DNA from: a virus
Virus record (IMG/VR): IMGVR_UViG_3300011115_001056
Location: 1 to 64,000 of that record
DNA: 64,000 bases
Strand: one strand, 5' to 3'
In this document: piece by piece, positions 1-8,175 of the stretch
Position numbering within the stretch: the stretch's first letter is position 1
Layout: every line of letters starts with the position of its first letter
Notes under the pieces: model-generated
Told to the model about the DNA's origin: nothing
What the model saw: the letters and a program-made list of their open reading frames with translations, nothing else
The model's database searches: none
Program-made: the position numbers and the translations under genes

Positions 1-33
1 ACCGGAAAAGATTTTGGCAAAACTAAAAAATGA
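1..33 (+). CDS. C-terminal end of an upstream gene (partial)
   Basis: Frame 1 is open from the left edge and reads TGKDFGKTKK before a TGA at 31-33. The TGA overlaps the ATG of the next gene in an ATGA arrangement, which is typical of translationally coupled phage genes. Only ten codons are visible, so no function can be given. By position, ahead of a prohead protease, it could belong to a head or packaging gene, but that is only inference. Confidence 0.55.
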   Translation, partial: TGKDFGKTKK

Positions 34-527
34 AAAAAATATCTTATAGAAATATATTGCCTAGAGAGCAACAGACAATAACTTCTGATAAACTACCAAC
101 CATTGGAAACTCTGATTCTGCAACAGAATCTGGAGGTAGAGCAGGATATCTCTTTACCGGACTTCCGGATACTCACCCTCTTCCCGACGAACCTATGACA
201 ACAGAGCATGTTGGATTAATAAATGAGTTTCTTTCTATGGCAGATGAACTAGATGATGATGGATTAGAATCTGAAGCTGACTTTATTGATTTCTTAATCC
301 AAAAATTTGCAGCAGTCTCTCTTCCTGCATCGGAAGAAGAAAAATATATAGAATATATTTATAAAATATATAACTCTGATATTCCAAATTCATTATCTAA
401 AATTAAAACTTTAACTACCGATTATTCCAAAAAAATAACAGAATTGATGCTCACAGGGATTGATAAAGAGTCCTCCAAAAAAGAATCATTTGGTTCCGCA
501 CTTATGAGGGAGAACATTAATGCTTAA
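30..527 (+). CDS. Head-region protein with a helical-hairpin motif, function unknown
   Basis: A 165-residue soluble protein with no recognised catalytic motif. Residues about 63-95 form an amphipathic helix-turn-helix of the pattern LxxxAxxLxxxGxxxxAxxI (core MADELDDDGLESEADFID). Similar patterns recur in other genes of this head cluster (6281-6874, 7737-8174 and the C-terminus of 8176-10359). The start overlaps the previous stop as ATGA, and its own stop overlaps the next gene, so the cluster looks translationally coupled. The recurring hairpin could be an interaction or packaging module for internal head proteins; this is inference. Confidence 0.7.
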   Translation: MKKISYRNILPREQQTITSDKLPTIGNSDSATESGGRAGYLFTGLPDTHPLPDEPMTTEHVGLINEFLSMADELDDDGLESEADFIDFLIQKFAAVSLPASEEEKYIEYIYKIYNSDIPNSLSKIKTLTTDYSKKITELMLTGIDKESSKKESFGSALMRENINA

Positions 528-807
528 AAATGCACAATATAGAGAGTCGGACCCAAAATATGTTGCAGAAGAAGTTTCTAAAATTATCAGGGTAATTATC
601 AGCAAAATGTCCATTGAATCTCAAAATAAAGCAAAAATTAATCTTAAAAATAGATTTCTAAGATTAAATTCACAAGAAATGAGTAATAAAAAAACTCCTG
701 CTGGAGCATCAATTGGAACCAGTATTGCTTTAGTTAAAAATATATTAAATGGAAGAGATGGTTATTTTATAAAATCAGTCATAGACGAATTAGTAAGATT
801 ACTATAA
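520..807 (+). CDS. Small helical protein, function unknown
   Basis: A 95-residue basic, mostly helical protein. The ATG at 520 overlaps the end of the previous gene by 8 nt and is preceded by a GAGGGAG-type ribosome-binding site, which fixes the start. There are no cysteine clusters, membrane segments or catalytic motifs. It sits between two head-region genes, with a 9-nt gap to the next one, and is probably co-transcribed with them. I do not recognise the family. Confidence 0.65.
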   Translation: MLKNAQYRESDPKYVAEEVSKIIRVIISKMSIESQNKAKINLKNRFLRLNSQEMSNKKTPAGASIGTSIALVKNILNGRDGYFIKSVIDELVRLL

Positions 808-816
808 GAGAAGGAT

Positions 817-2931
817 ATGAAGAAATACTCATCATCAACATTAACAACAAGAAGCGAACCATCGGATCATGACTTTGATTCATCAACTGATGAGATAAAT
901 TATCCAGAGAGAGGCTATCAAACTTTCAACACAACCTTTGTAAACATTTTTAATGGAGAATCTATTGCGGAACCATTTGGATACGAATCTGGAATGATAA
1001 GTCCACTAGATAATAATGCAAATGATGGTGAAGAGTTTTCAACTCCTGGGCCAAAAGAAGCCTCTATATCTACCTTTAAAGGTATGGTTTCCACTGGAAG
1101 CTGGTCATCAATAGCTACCTTTAACCTTAACCTTGACATTGATAAAATTCAAAAATATTCTTCATCCAATTCTTTTGGATTAAAAAAAGATCTTAGGTTT
1201 TCAACTATAGATAAAAAGTATGATCTTTTTTATTTTGATTTTTCAGAAATTAAAAAAGCAGATCTTACATATTGCATAAGCAATGCCCTAGCCTCATCAA
1301 GACCAACCTCTGTTGGATTTATATCCGGAATTGGTCCTGAAAATTTTGATCAAATTACCTCTCTTGGATTTGTTAAGTCCAACTCTTTATCAAGTAAAGA
1401 TGTTTTTTTTCTAAAGAAAAATGATTTATCTAAAATATCTCATATTAAAATAACAAATTTTGATAAATCTAAAAAAGCAGAGTTTTTATGTGATGTTGCC
1501 ATAAACCTAGAAGATAAGATAGCTGGACTTCAGCCGTATAAGTCTTTAAAATATGGTTCAGGACTTTTGTTTACTTATGACAAGCCGCAAGATGTGACCT
1601 ATCATATGGGAACAGTATCATTTCCAATTGATATAATCTTTGTTCAATCATCTGGAAAAATTAAAAAGATTGCTGAAAATATTGCTCCAGGAACCTTAGG
1701 AGTATTTGGAGCATCTGATGTAGCGATGGTTCTTGAGATTTCTGGTGGAGCCAGCAAAGAATTAGGACTGGGGATTGGAGATTATGTTGAGCGGAATGTA
1801 GTTACCGCTGAAAGTATAGATAGTTTTAACAAACTATATGGAAATTATTCTTTAAAGAATAATTTTTATGTAAAGAAAGCATCGTTTACAAAAAATATTT
1901 CTTTTGGAGAATTTGAGATAATTAGCATTGATGGGTCTGGCAGTGGTCCATCAAGAATGATTAAGGCGGCTTCACTTGACTCCAAGAGTGTGGCTAAAAG
2001 AGAATTATCTGTATATAATTTTGATGATATTTTATTCTCTAATTTTGGAAAAATTAATAATTTAAATTATTCTAAATTTATAGAAAGAAAAGAAAATAAC
2101 TTATTATTTACTAAATCTTCATCTTTATCTAATTTTATGGCAATTAATTCCTTTACCCCTCCTGAAGTTAGAAAAGCATTTTATATGATAAAAGAAGATC
2201 TTTCTTCAAATAAACGTGTAGTCATTGCAACTAAAATTTCTAAAGATCTAGGTATTTTAAAATCATTAATTATCAAAAGAGCATCGGAAGAGGTAATCTT
2301 TGATAAAAACATTCACTCTATAGGTATTATTTCTATCCCAACTGACCTTATAGAATTACACAAAGAAGATCTTATGGAAAGGTTTTCTTCATCATCTATC
2401 TCATATAAAAATATATCTTTAACCAAAGAAGCAGGCGCTCCAATTTCTGATGATGTAAAGTCTCAGGCATCAGAATGTGTTAAGCTATTGTCTGAAGTTA
2501 AAGATGATTTAGATGAGATATTGTCTTCTTTTAAAAATAACTCTGAACAATATCTAAAAAATAAAGATAAACAAGAACTTATTAAGGGATCAAAAGAATC
2601 TTATAATTTATCTTGCAAAAGAATTTCTAAAAAAATTGTAAAAATGCTCTTAGGCGTAAAAGACATAATAAAGAAAATGAGCGATGTAAAAGATATTTCA
2701 TCTGTTGATGAGAAAATAGAATCATTATCTCTTTCTTGCAAAGAATTTGTTGATGTTGCCGAAGGCATCTTTGAATTAGAAACTAAAATAAAAGAATCAG
2801 ATTTTGTTGATAAATTATCTACAGAGACTAATAAAATTGAAAAATCTGCAGAAGATGTAAGTAATAATATTAAGAATTTTTCTGATTATATTTTAAAAAA
2901 TATTTTAAACAAAAAAGTTTTATCGAGGTAA
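817..2931 (+). CDS. Large head-region protein with an embedded DUF192 domain
   Basis: A 704-residue protein. Residues about 235-325 match the DUF192 family pattern: a GSGLLFTY block, then the hydrophobic strand FPIDIIFVQSSGKI, an APGTLG turn, and a closing LEISGGASKELGLGIGDYV block. In cellular DUF192 proteins this is a small stand-alone beta-fold of about 100-150 residues, often secreted and of uncertain function. Here it lies inside a much longer phage polypeptide. The N-terminus is Ser/Thr-rich and low in complexity. Residues about 540-704 are Lys/Glu-rich and look helical or coiled-coil. The gene follows a small head gene by 9 nt and precedes a Cys-rich mini-protein and the prohead protease, which suggests a head-assembly or internal virion role. 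No portal signature was recognised. Confidence 0.72.
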   Translation: MKKYSSSTLTTRSEPSDHDFDSSTDEINYPERGYQTFNTTFVNIFNGESIAEPFGYESGMISPLDNNANDGEEFSTPGPKEASISTFKGMVSTGSWSSIATFNLNLDIDKIQKYSSSNSFGLKKDLRFSTIDKKYDLFYFDFSEIKKADLTYCISNALASSRPTSVGFISGIGPENFDQITSLGFVKSNSLSSKDVFFLKKNDLSKISHIKITNFDKSKKAEFLCDVAINLEDKIAGLQPYKSLKYGSGLLFTYDKPQDVTYHMGTVSFPIDIIFVQSSGKIKKIAENIAPGTLGVFGASDVAMVLEISGGASKELGLGIGDYVERNVVTAESIDSFNKLYGNYSLKNNFYVKKASFTKNISFGEFEIISIDGSGSGPSRMIKAASLDSKSVAKRELSVYNFDDILFSNFGKINNLNYSKFIERKENNLLFTKSSSLSNFMAINSFTPPEVRKAFYMIKEDLSSNKRVVIATKISKDLGILKSLIIKRASEEVIFDKNIHSIGIISIPTDLIELHKEDLMERFSSSSISYKNISLTKEAGAPISDDVKSQASECVKLLSEVKDDLDEILSSFKNNSEQYLKNKDKQELIKGSKESYNLSCKRISKKIVKMLLGVKDIIKKMSDVKDISSVDEKIESLSLSCKEFVDVAEGIFELETKIKESDFVDKLSTETNKIEKSAEDVSNNIKNFSDYILKNILNKKVLSR

Positions 2932-2934
2932 ATA

Positions 2935-3147
2935 ATGTTTGTAAAGCATGGAGATAACACTAAGTCATTTTCAATAGAGAAGACTGGTAATAATTGTGAA
3001 GTTTGTAATCAACAAAAAATTAATATTAATGGAAAAATAGAATGTGGCTGCTCTGAGAATAAAATTTTTGAAAAGTCTAAAAAAATTCTTACACAGGACA
3101 ATCTTTCGGCTAATTTTCAAGAAAATAAGCGAGTAGAAGATGTTTAA
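2935..3147 (+). CDS. Cysteine-rich mini-protein, possible zinc knuckle
   Basis: A 70-residue protein with CEVC near residue 22 and CGC near residue 39, a spacing that could bind one zinc ion. The remainder is polar and Lys-rich. It starts 3 nt after the upstream stop and its 3' end overlaps the start of the protease gene by 8 nt, which suggests coupling. No enzymatic residues are visible. It may be a small assembly or nucleic-acid-binding factor; this is inference from size and cysteine pattern only. Confidence 0.62.
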   Translation: MFVKHGDNTKSFSIEKTGNNCEVCNQQKININGKIECGCSENKIFEKSKKILTQDNLSANFQENKRVEDV

Positions 3148-6100
3148 AAAAATAGGTTATTCCCCATCCCCCATTACAAAGCTATCGAAAGACGCAGTTC
3201 TTGCCGATCCTGTTATTGTCGAAAGAATGACAAAACTAGCTCACGAGATCAAGAGTCTTGCTGCAAAGTCTGATGACTTTCTTTATTTCTCCATTATCTT
3301 TCTTAAGTCCGCAGAATCCTCCCTTCTTGATGAGGCAGGAAATCTGAAGAAAGTAGGAAATGATAGAGCTTGGGGTTACTTTGATGAGGGCTGGAAGTGG
3401 CACGGAAATGTTAAACCACACAAGAATAACAACGGCGATATTTTTCCTGAGATTGAATTAAAAAAGGCAGCATCCAAATGGATCGGAATGCCTCTCTGCA
3501 AAGATCATGAATCATCCTCCGTTGATGGAATCAGAGGTATCATTCTCGATACCTATTATGATGATAAGATGAAGCAGGTAGTTGGTCTTTGTGCTCTTGA
3601 TAGAGTAAATTATGGAGATCTTGCTAGAAAAGTTGAAACTGGCGTAGTAAGATATGGATCAATGGGTACCGCAGTAGAAACCTCTGTTTGCTCTGATTGT
3701 CAGAATTTTGCAAAAACTGCAAGCGAATACTGTAATCACGTTAAGAGTCGCACCGCTTGGGGAGAAGTAAACGTAGGACTCAAACCAATTGAGTACAGCT
3801 TGGTTGTTCAACCTGCAGAACCCGGTGCAGTTCTTCTTCGTTGCATTGCTTCACTTCAAGACTATAAGAAAGAGTTTTCTAACTATGGCGTTCAGAATTT
3901 TGATGAGATGCTTGGAAAGCTTTCTCTCGATCAAGCACAACACCTCAGTACTATAGTCAAAACTGCTTGCGGAGAGGAGGGATGTTCTCCTTCCGAAAGA
4001 AGAAAAATTATTACATCATTTTTAAAAAACAACAGCTTTTTAGCTCCACCAATTAACGAAGAACAAAGTATGACCTCCTCTTGGAGTGATGCTCTTCGTA
4101 ATCCCGGAGAATTTGTTAGCCATAATCTTGATGGTGTACCAGATTACACCGGAACTGATGGTAGCAAGGGAGTTATTGCGTCTGGCGTAGAAAATTCAGC
4201 CGATAGAGGAAATCCATTTCTAGGAGATACGATTCTAGATAATATTCCCGATATTAACGAAACTGTCAAAAGTGCCTCTCAATTAAATGAGGGCAGGAAA
4301 TCTAAGTCTCTAATTTCAACAATCATGGAGGATATAATGACCGAGTCACAGCTCAAGAAAAGAGCAGAATTAAGAAGAAAACTAGCCTATCATCAGGGTG
4401 GAGCAGACGGTGTAGAGCCAACCGGCACCTACAAGTCCAAACCATTCTCTCACAACGAAGATAAACACATGAAGCAGACCAAGACCATGGGTAGCAAAGA
4501 TAGCCTCTTCCCAGGCGACGAGCAGAAGAAAGAGAAGCTTTCTCGTGCAGATCTTGAAGAGCGTCAGATGCGTCGTGTTGCTTACTTCCAGGGCGGATCT
4601 GAGAAGGCAGCTGAGCCTGTAGGCTACAAATCTAAGCCATTCTCTTACAATGAAGATAAGCACATGAAGCAAACCAAATCTATGGGTAGCAAGGAAACTA
4701 TGTTTCCAGGCGATGAGAAGACCAAGCAGACTCTCAAAAGAGCCGCTTATAACGGTCCATCCCTCAGCACCAAACTAAGCTGGCCAGTTTCTCCTGCCGG
4801 TGGCATCAACAAGTCCGCTGCACTCTTCGAAGTTTACGCTGGTGATAGGAAGGTAATTGCCGCAACAGGCCACGAAATCTTCGGTGATGAAGTTGGTCAG
4901 AATTGGGGTTGGTTTACCAGCAAGGAATACGGTCAGGAAGTTTGCAAACAAATTAGAACTGCAGGTCTTAGCCAAGTTGCCGTACTTCTTAAGGGTGCAC
5001 AGGCCGTAGACCCAGCCGCACCAGTTCCTCCTCCTGCTCCTGCCGATATGCCTCCAGCCCCTCCAATGCCTGATATGGGCGGTATGCCTGATATGGGCGA
5101 TGAGTCTGAAGAGGGCGAAGAAAAGAAGTCTCCAAAAGAAGAAGTTGAGGAATCTCTCACAGTAATGGAGAGTGAGATTGATAAGGTCAGAAAGTCTCTA
5201 CAGAGCCTCACCGGCGGTGAAGATGTTAACGTAAATGTTAATGTTGGAAAAGAAGAAGAAGAGGGCGGCTCACTTAAGCTTTCCCATTCTGTTGCACGTC
5301 AATTAAAGACTGCTCTAGCTGAAATGAATGAGTCTGCTGACGAACTCGCCATGATTGCTGAAACCTATGAAGGTGCTGGTCGCCTTTCTTCTAGCAATAG
5401 AAGAGAGCTTGACAAGATTGCTACAGCTTCTCTTAGAGAGGCATCAAGCCTTATTGGCCAGTCTACAACTCTTACCAAAATGGCAAGAACACTCTCTGTT
5501 GAGCTAACCAAGGTTGCAAAGATTGCATATGCAGAAGATCATTCTTCAATGGCCTATGATTCCGCAGAAGATTATGCTGCAGATATGATGGGCCACATGT
5601 CTGATGATGCTGCAGACATGATGAGCCATATGTCTGATGATTCTGATGACGATCTTGCTGATGATTCAGATCATGAAGATGATTCTGTTAATGACCTTAT
5701 GTCAAAGGCAATGGATTTTAGACGTATTAGAAGAGAACAAATTGTAGTTGAGGCTGCTAAAAAGTCCAAGAAGATGGATGAAAAAATGGAGAAGCTGAGA
5801 GCCTCCAAGAAGGGTGATAAGAAAGACGAAAAGGCTGATAAAAAAGACGAAAAGAAAGGTGATAAGAAAGACGAAAAGCCTGCAAAAAAGAAGGCATTTG
5901 AAGAAGTTGAAATGTCAAAATCTGCCGGTCTTCGTGATATGGTAAACAATGCATTTCAGACCAAGAAGGCCGAAGATGAGAAAGACTCCTACAAGATTAA
6001 GCTTCGTAGAGCTTACGATGTTGCCATAGAGATGCAGAAGAAAGGATTACTTCCTATCAGCAAGACTGCTCTTGATAAGCAAGTAGATGACATCATGGAC

Positions 6101-6271
6101 TTTGATGATAAGGCCTTTGAAGCATTCAAGAGAAGCGTTGCCTCCGCCAGAACAGTAGAGACAATAAAGATTGCAAGAGATCTCGGCGGCGTTAATGTCG
6201 GCGTAGAGTCAACTGCAGATCAGTCTTCATCTAGATCAACTGCAGAACTACTCAGCATGCTCTGGGAATAA
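3140..6271 (+). CDS. Prohead protease fused to a scaffold/core region
   Basis: The N-terminal ~240 residues fit the phage prohead protease fold (HK97 gp4, T4 gp21 and herpes assemblin type). A candidate catalytic His lies at about residue 123 in CKDHES, followed by strands with IRGIILDTYY and LCALDRVNYG, and a candidate nucleophile Ser at about residue 174 in RYGSMGT. A CSDCQNF...YC cysteine cluster follows. The remaining ~800 residues look like scaffold or core: two copies of a ~45-residue repeat (about 416-461 and 481-526), a Pro/Ala/Met linker, helical segments, a DDS-rich acidic tract (about 815-850) and a Lys/Asp/Glu tract of KKDEK units (about 872-918). Such proteases mature the prohead and destroy the scaffold. 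At 1043 residues it is several times longer than a stand-alone protease. The major capsid gene lies downstream. Confidence 0.75.
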   Translation: MFKKIGYSPSPITKLSKDAVLADPVIVERMTKLAHEIKSLAAKSDDFLYFSIIFLKSAESSLLDEAGNLKKVGNDRAWGYFDEGWKWHGNVKPHKNNNGDIFPEIELKKAASKWIGMPLCKDHESSSVDGIRGIILDTYYDDKMKQVVGLCALDRVNYGDLARKVETGVVRYGSMGTAVETSVCSDCQNFAKTASEYCNHVKSRTAWGEVNVGLKPIEYSLVVQPAEPGAVLLRCIASLQDYKKEFSNYGVQNFDEMLGKLSLDQAQHLSTIVKTACGEEGCSPSERRKIITSFLKNNSFLAPPINEEQSMTSSWSDALRNPGEFVSHNLDGVPDYTGTDGSKGVIASGVENSADRGNPFLGDTILDNIPDINETVKSASQLNEGRKSKSLISTIMEDIMTESQLKKRAELRRKLAYHQGGADGVEPTGTYKSKPFSHNEDKHMKQTKTMGSKDSLFPGDEQKKEKLSRADLEERQMRRVAYFQGGSEKAAEPVGYKSKPFSYNEDKHMKQTKSMGSKETMFPGDEKTKQTLKRAAYNGPSLSTKLSWPVSPAGGINKSAALFEVYAGDRKVIAATGHEIFGDEVGQNWGWFTSKEYGQEVCKQIRTAGLSQVAVLLKGAQAVDPAAPVPPPAPADMPPAPPMPDMGGMPDMGDESEEGEEKKSPKEEVEESLTVMESEIDKVRKSLQSLTGGEDVNVNVNVGKEEEEGGSLKLSHSVARQLKTALAEMNESADELAMIAETYEGAGRLSSSNRRELDKIATASLREASSLIGQSTTLTKMARTLSVELTKVAKIAYAEDHSSMAYDSAEDYAADMMGHMSDDAADMMSHMSDDSDDDLADDSDHEDDSVNDLMSKAMDFRRIRREQIVVEAAKKSKKMDEKMEKLRASKKGDKKDEKADKKDEKKGDKKDEKPAKKKAFEEVEMSKSAGLRDMVNNAFQTKKAEDEKDSYKIKLRRAYDVAIEMQKKGLLPISKTALDKQVDDIMDFDDKAFEAFKRSVASARTVETIKIARDLGGVNVGVESTADQSSSRSTAELLSMLWE
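4337..6271 (+). CDS. Possible nested scaffold protein from an in-frame internal start
   Basis: Within the protease-scaffold gene, an in-frame ATG (codon 400) is preceded by GGAGG at 4327-4331 with a 5-nt spacer. This is as good a ribosome-binding site as any in the window. Translation from here would give a 644-residue product that lacks the protease domain and begins just before the duplicated repeat region. The arrangement matches the known lambda C/Nu3 and herpesvirus protease/scaffold genes, where the scaffold is made from a nested start. The Shine-Dalgarno could be chance in codons for MEDIM, so the product is inferred, not shown. Confidence 0.45.
   Translation: MTESQLKKRAELRRKLAYHQGGADGVEPTGTYKSKPFSHNEDKHMKQTKTMGSKDSLFPGDEQKKEKLSRADLEERQMRRVAYFQGGSEKAAEPVGYKSKPFSYNEDKHMKQTKSMGSKETMFPGDEKTKQTLKRAAYNGPSLSTKLSWPVSPAGGINKSAALFEVYAGDRKVIAATGHEIFGDEVGQNWGWFTSKEYGQEVCKQIRTAGLSQVAVLLKGAQAVDPAAPVPPPAPADMPPAPPMPDMGGMPDMGDESEEGEEKKSPKEEVEESLTVMESEIDKVRKSLQSLTGGEDVNVNVNVGKEEEEGGSLKLSHSVARQLKTALAEMNESADELAMIAETYEGAGRLSSSNRRELDKIATASLREASSLIGQSTTLTKMARTLSVELTKVAKIAYAEDHSSMAYDSAEDYAADMMGHMSDDAADMMSHMSDDSDDDLADDSDHEDDSVNDLMSKAMDFRRIRREQIVVEAAKKSKKMDEKMEKLRASKKGDKKDEKADKKDEKKGDKKDEKPAKKKAFEEVEMSKSAGLRDMVNNAFQTKKAEDEKDSYKIKLRRAYDVAIEMQKKGLLPISKTALDKQVDDIMDFDDKAFEAFKRSVASARTVETIKIARDLGGVNVGVESTADQSSSRSTAELLSMLWE
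4385..4720 (+). repeat. Internal duplication of a ~45-residue module in the scaffold region
   Basis: Two copies of a module run from a Y(H/F)QGG motif, through YKSKPFS and NEDKHMKQTK, to a closing FPGDE, at about 4385-4522 and 4580-4716. They are separated by a Lys/Arg-rich helical linker. The copies are strongly alike in protein but differ at many third codon positions, so the duplication is probably not recent. The role is unknown; a repeated capsid-binding or cleavage segment of the scaffold is possible. Confidence 0.75.
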
Positions 6272-6280
6272 GGAAATAAA

Positions 6281-6874
6281 ATGAGAAAAATTGCCGCAGA
6301 TTTAATTGCAAATGAAATGTTCGCTCTACTCAAGAAAAATGCTTCTTTAGAAGAGAAGGTAGTGATGGAAAATCAGGCTGAAGATGACTCTACTGAGGAT
6401 AACTCTACTGAGTATGATTCTGCTGAGGATGATTCTGATGAAGAATTAGAAGACAACCTTGAGGATTTTCTAATGGCAGACGACGAAGTAGAGGATGACG
6501 TCTCCTACGTTGATGATGAAATAGACAATATGAAAGGTATGTCTAACGATCTAATGAGACGCTTTAATGGCTCCGATGCTATGAATTCGGATAAATCCGA
6601 TGATAGCGCTGACCTTATGGCTTCCGCCAGTGATCGTCATCTCATGCAGGGTCTTGGTAAAATTGAAGCATCACTTCGTCGTAAAGGCGAAGGATTTGCT
6701 GCAGACCTAGTCCGTACTACCGCCCTCAGCATCCAAGAAGATATCGTCAAAGAAGCTTCTCAGAAGACTTACGTTTTAAGAAGTCTTATAAAGATGGCAT
6801 CCAATCTCGACCGTAATGGCGACAGAAAGGCAGCCTCCCTGGTAAAGGCAACTATCGCAAAAATCAACAGATAA
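6281..6874 (+). CDS. Acidic internal head protein, possible second core/scaffold protein
   Basis: A 197-residue protein in three parts. Residues 1-30 are helical. Residues about 32-85 form a very acidic tract of S/T-E-D repeats. The basic helical C-terminal half contains two LxxxAxxLxxxGxxxxA helical hairpins (KIEASLRRKGEGFAADLV and KMASNLDRNGDRKAASLV). The acidic tract resembles the one near the C-terminus of the upstream protease-scaffold. The gene starts 9 nt after it with an AAGGAAATAAA leader and is followed by a rho-independent terminator. Acidic plus helical composition next to the protease fits a prohead core protein, but no family was recognised. Confidence 0.66.
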   Translation: MRKIAADLIANEMFALLKKNASLEEKVVMENQAEDDSTEDNSTEYDSAEDDSDEELEDNLEDFLMADDEVEDDVSYVDDEIDNMKGMSNDLMRRFNGSDAMNSDKSDDSADLMASASDRHLMQGLGKIEASLRRKGEGFAADLVRTTALSIQEDIVKEASQKTYVLRSLIKMASNLDRNGDRKAASLVKATIAKINR

Positions 6875-6893
6875 TAATTTTTCTGTAGATTAA

Positions 6894-6936
6894 AAGAAGT
6901 AGGGGTAGTAACATACTCCTACTTCTTATTTTTTTG
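6894..6936 (+). terminator. Rho-independent terminator after the protease/core genes
   Basis: A 14-bp stem (6894-6907 with 6914-6927, one G-U pair) with a 6-nt loop is followed directly by a T-rich run to about 6935. It closes the first transcription unit. Confidence 0.85.
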
Positions 6937-6968
6937 CTAATTAATAAAGATTACTTTGGAGATACCCA

Positions 6969-7667
6969 GTGTTAAAAGTAATACATTCCGGAAATGCCAT
7001 GCCTATGTCACTTCCTGTGGATCCAACCGCAGAGTTTCAGCCCGGAGCATTTGCCCAACTTAGAGTTATCGGCAATGATATAGTCGCAGGAGTTTCTGAC
7101 GGAACTGCCCCCATCGGAATTATTGATGATGCCAGAATTGCGGCATTTACAAGATCTCAAATTGATGAGATTGTTCAGATTCAAGTTCCTGCAGCATCAA
7201 TAGGTGTTGATACTAATGGAAGGCTAGTAAATACTGTAGAGGTTAGTAGCCCACTTGAAAATCCACATTTAATTCAGTCCAGCTTTATTTCTAACATCTC
7301 TGTCTTCTTAAACTACGTCAATGGCATTGTTACAGTTCCTGCTGGAACAGAACTAAATTATGATTTTGATGGCGATGGAACAAATGATGGATTTAAAATT
7401 GTAACTAGCTATATATATCGTATTTCAAATAAGCCCGGAGATGATACAACTCTATCTAGCGGAAGAGTTACCATTCACTATCAGCGCGGTATTTATGCAA
7501 CAGATCAGTTTGATACAACTCAAGCCTATCCTCTAAATGCAACTCTATATGTTGGTCTTGATGGACTTTTGACATCAAAACAACCTACAGAGAATCATCC
7601 TGGGATTGCCCTTGTTACTGGCCCTCCTGCATCTACCCAAAATAACTTAGAATTTTTGCTTCTATAA
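6969..7667 (+). CDS. Virion structural protein, possible head decoration protein
   Basis: A 232-residue protein, predicted mostly beta. The start is GTG at 6969, preceded by GGAG at 6958-6961. The N-terminal block (residues about 20-60, with FQPGAFAQL and APIGIIDD) resembles capsid decoration or stabilising proteins, which often include a short clause about a value and its state. A DFDGDGTNDGFK stretch near residue 140 looks like a Ca-binding-type Asp loop. It lies between a terminator and the capsid gene cluster. The family was not securely identified. An alternative is a minor head or neck protein. Confidence 0.6.
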   Translation: MLKVIHSGNAMPMSLPVDPTAEFQPGAFAQLRVIGNDIVAGVSDGTAPIGIIDDARIAAFTRSQIDEIVQIQVPAASIGVDTNGRLVNTVEVSSPLENPHLIQSSFISNISVFLNYVNGIVTVPAGTELNYDFDGDGTNDGFKIVTSYIYRISNKPGDDTTLSSGRVTIHYQRGIYATDQFDTTQAYPLNATLYVGLDGLLTSKQPTENHPGIALVTGPPASTQNNLEFLLL

Positions 7668-7736
7668 TATTAAAATAAAATAGCTAATTAGCAACCTACT
7701 ATTATTTTGCTAAGTATTTAACACACGGAGAGTTGT

Positions 7737-8174
7737 ATGTTTAAAAAATGGCCAAAAGAAGATAGAGGCTCTTGGGAAAGAAGCGAAGTAATGAAAGAGC
7801 TTGAATCTCAAATTCTTGCAAAATATGCTACAGTAGAGAGATTTGCTCAGGCAAAAGTTAATCTTCCAGATACATCTAAAATAAATGAAGCCACCAAGGC
7901 GGTTAATGATTTTAATGCTGCAGCTGGCAAACTATCAGAAACAATGTCCGGTTCCGCAGATGATGGGGCAGTAGAAAAGAACTGTACTTGTGATAACTCT
8001 TCCGATCAAATGTGTGCCGCTTGTGGTGATAACTATGCTGATGATGAAGTATCCATGGCCAAAGATGAAATTATTAATGAGTTACAAAGAATGGCTGATG
8101 AAGCTATTGGTATGAGAAATATAAAATTGGCATATAAAATTGAAAGAACTATTTCTGAGATGAAGGAAGAATAA
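7737..8174 (+). CDS. Head-region protein with a CxC-CxxC cluster, function unknown
   Basis: A 145-residue protein with a good GGAG ribosome-binding site in the leader. The N-terminal half is helical. The cluster NCTCDNSS...CAACG (residues about 82-98) could bind zinc. The C-terminal ~35 residues form the helical hairpin pattern shared with neighbours (ELQRMADEAIGMRNIKLAYK). The stop is 1 nt before the next ATG, so it is coupled to the 727-residue gene. Function unknown; an internal head or ejection-related protein is possible by position. Confidence 0.62.
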   Translation: MFKKWPKEDRGSWERSEVMKELESQILAKYATVERFAQAKVNLPDTSKINEATKAVNDFNAAAGKLSETMSGSADDGAVEKNCTCDNSSDQMCAACGDNYADDEVSMAKDEIINELQRMADEAIGMRNIKLAYKIERTISEMKEE

Positions 8175-8175
8175 G

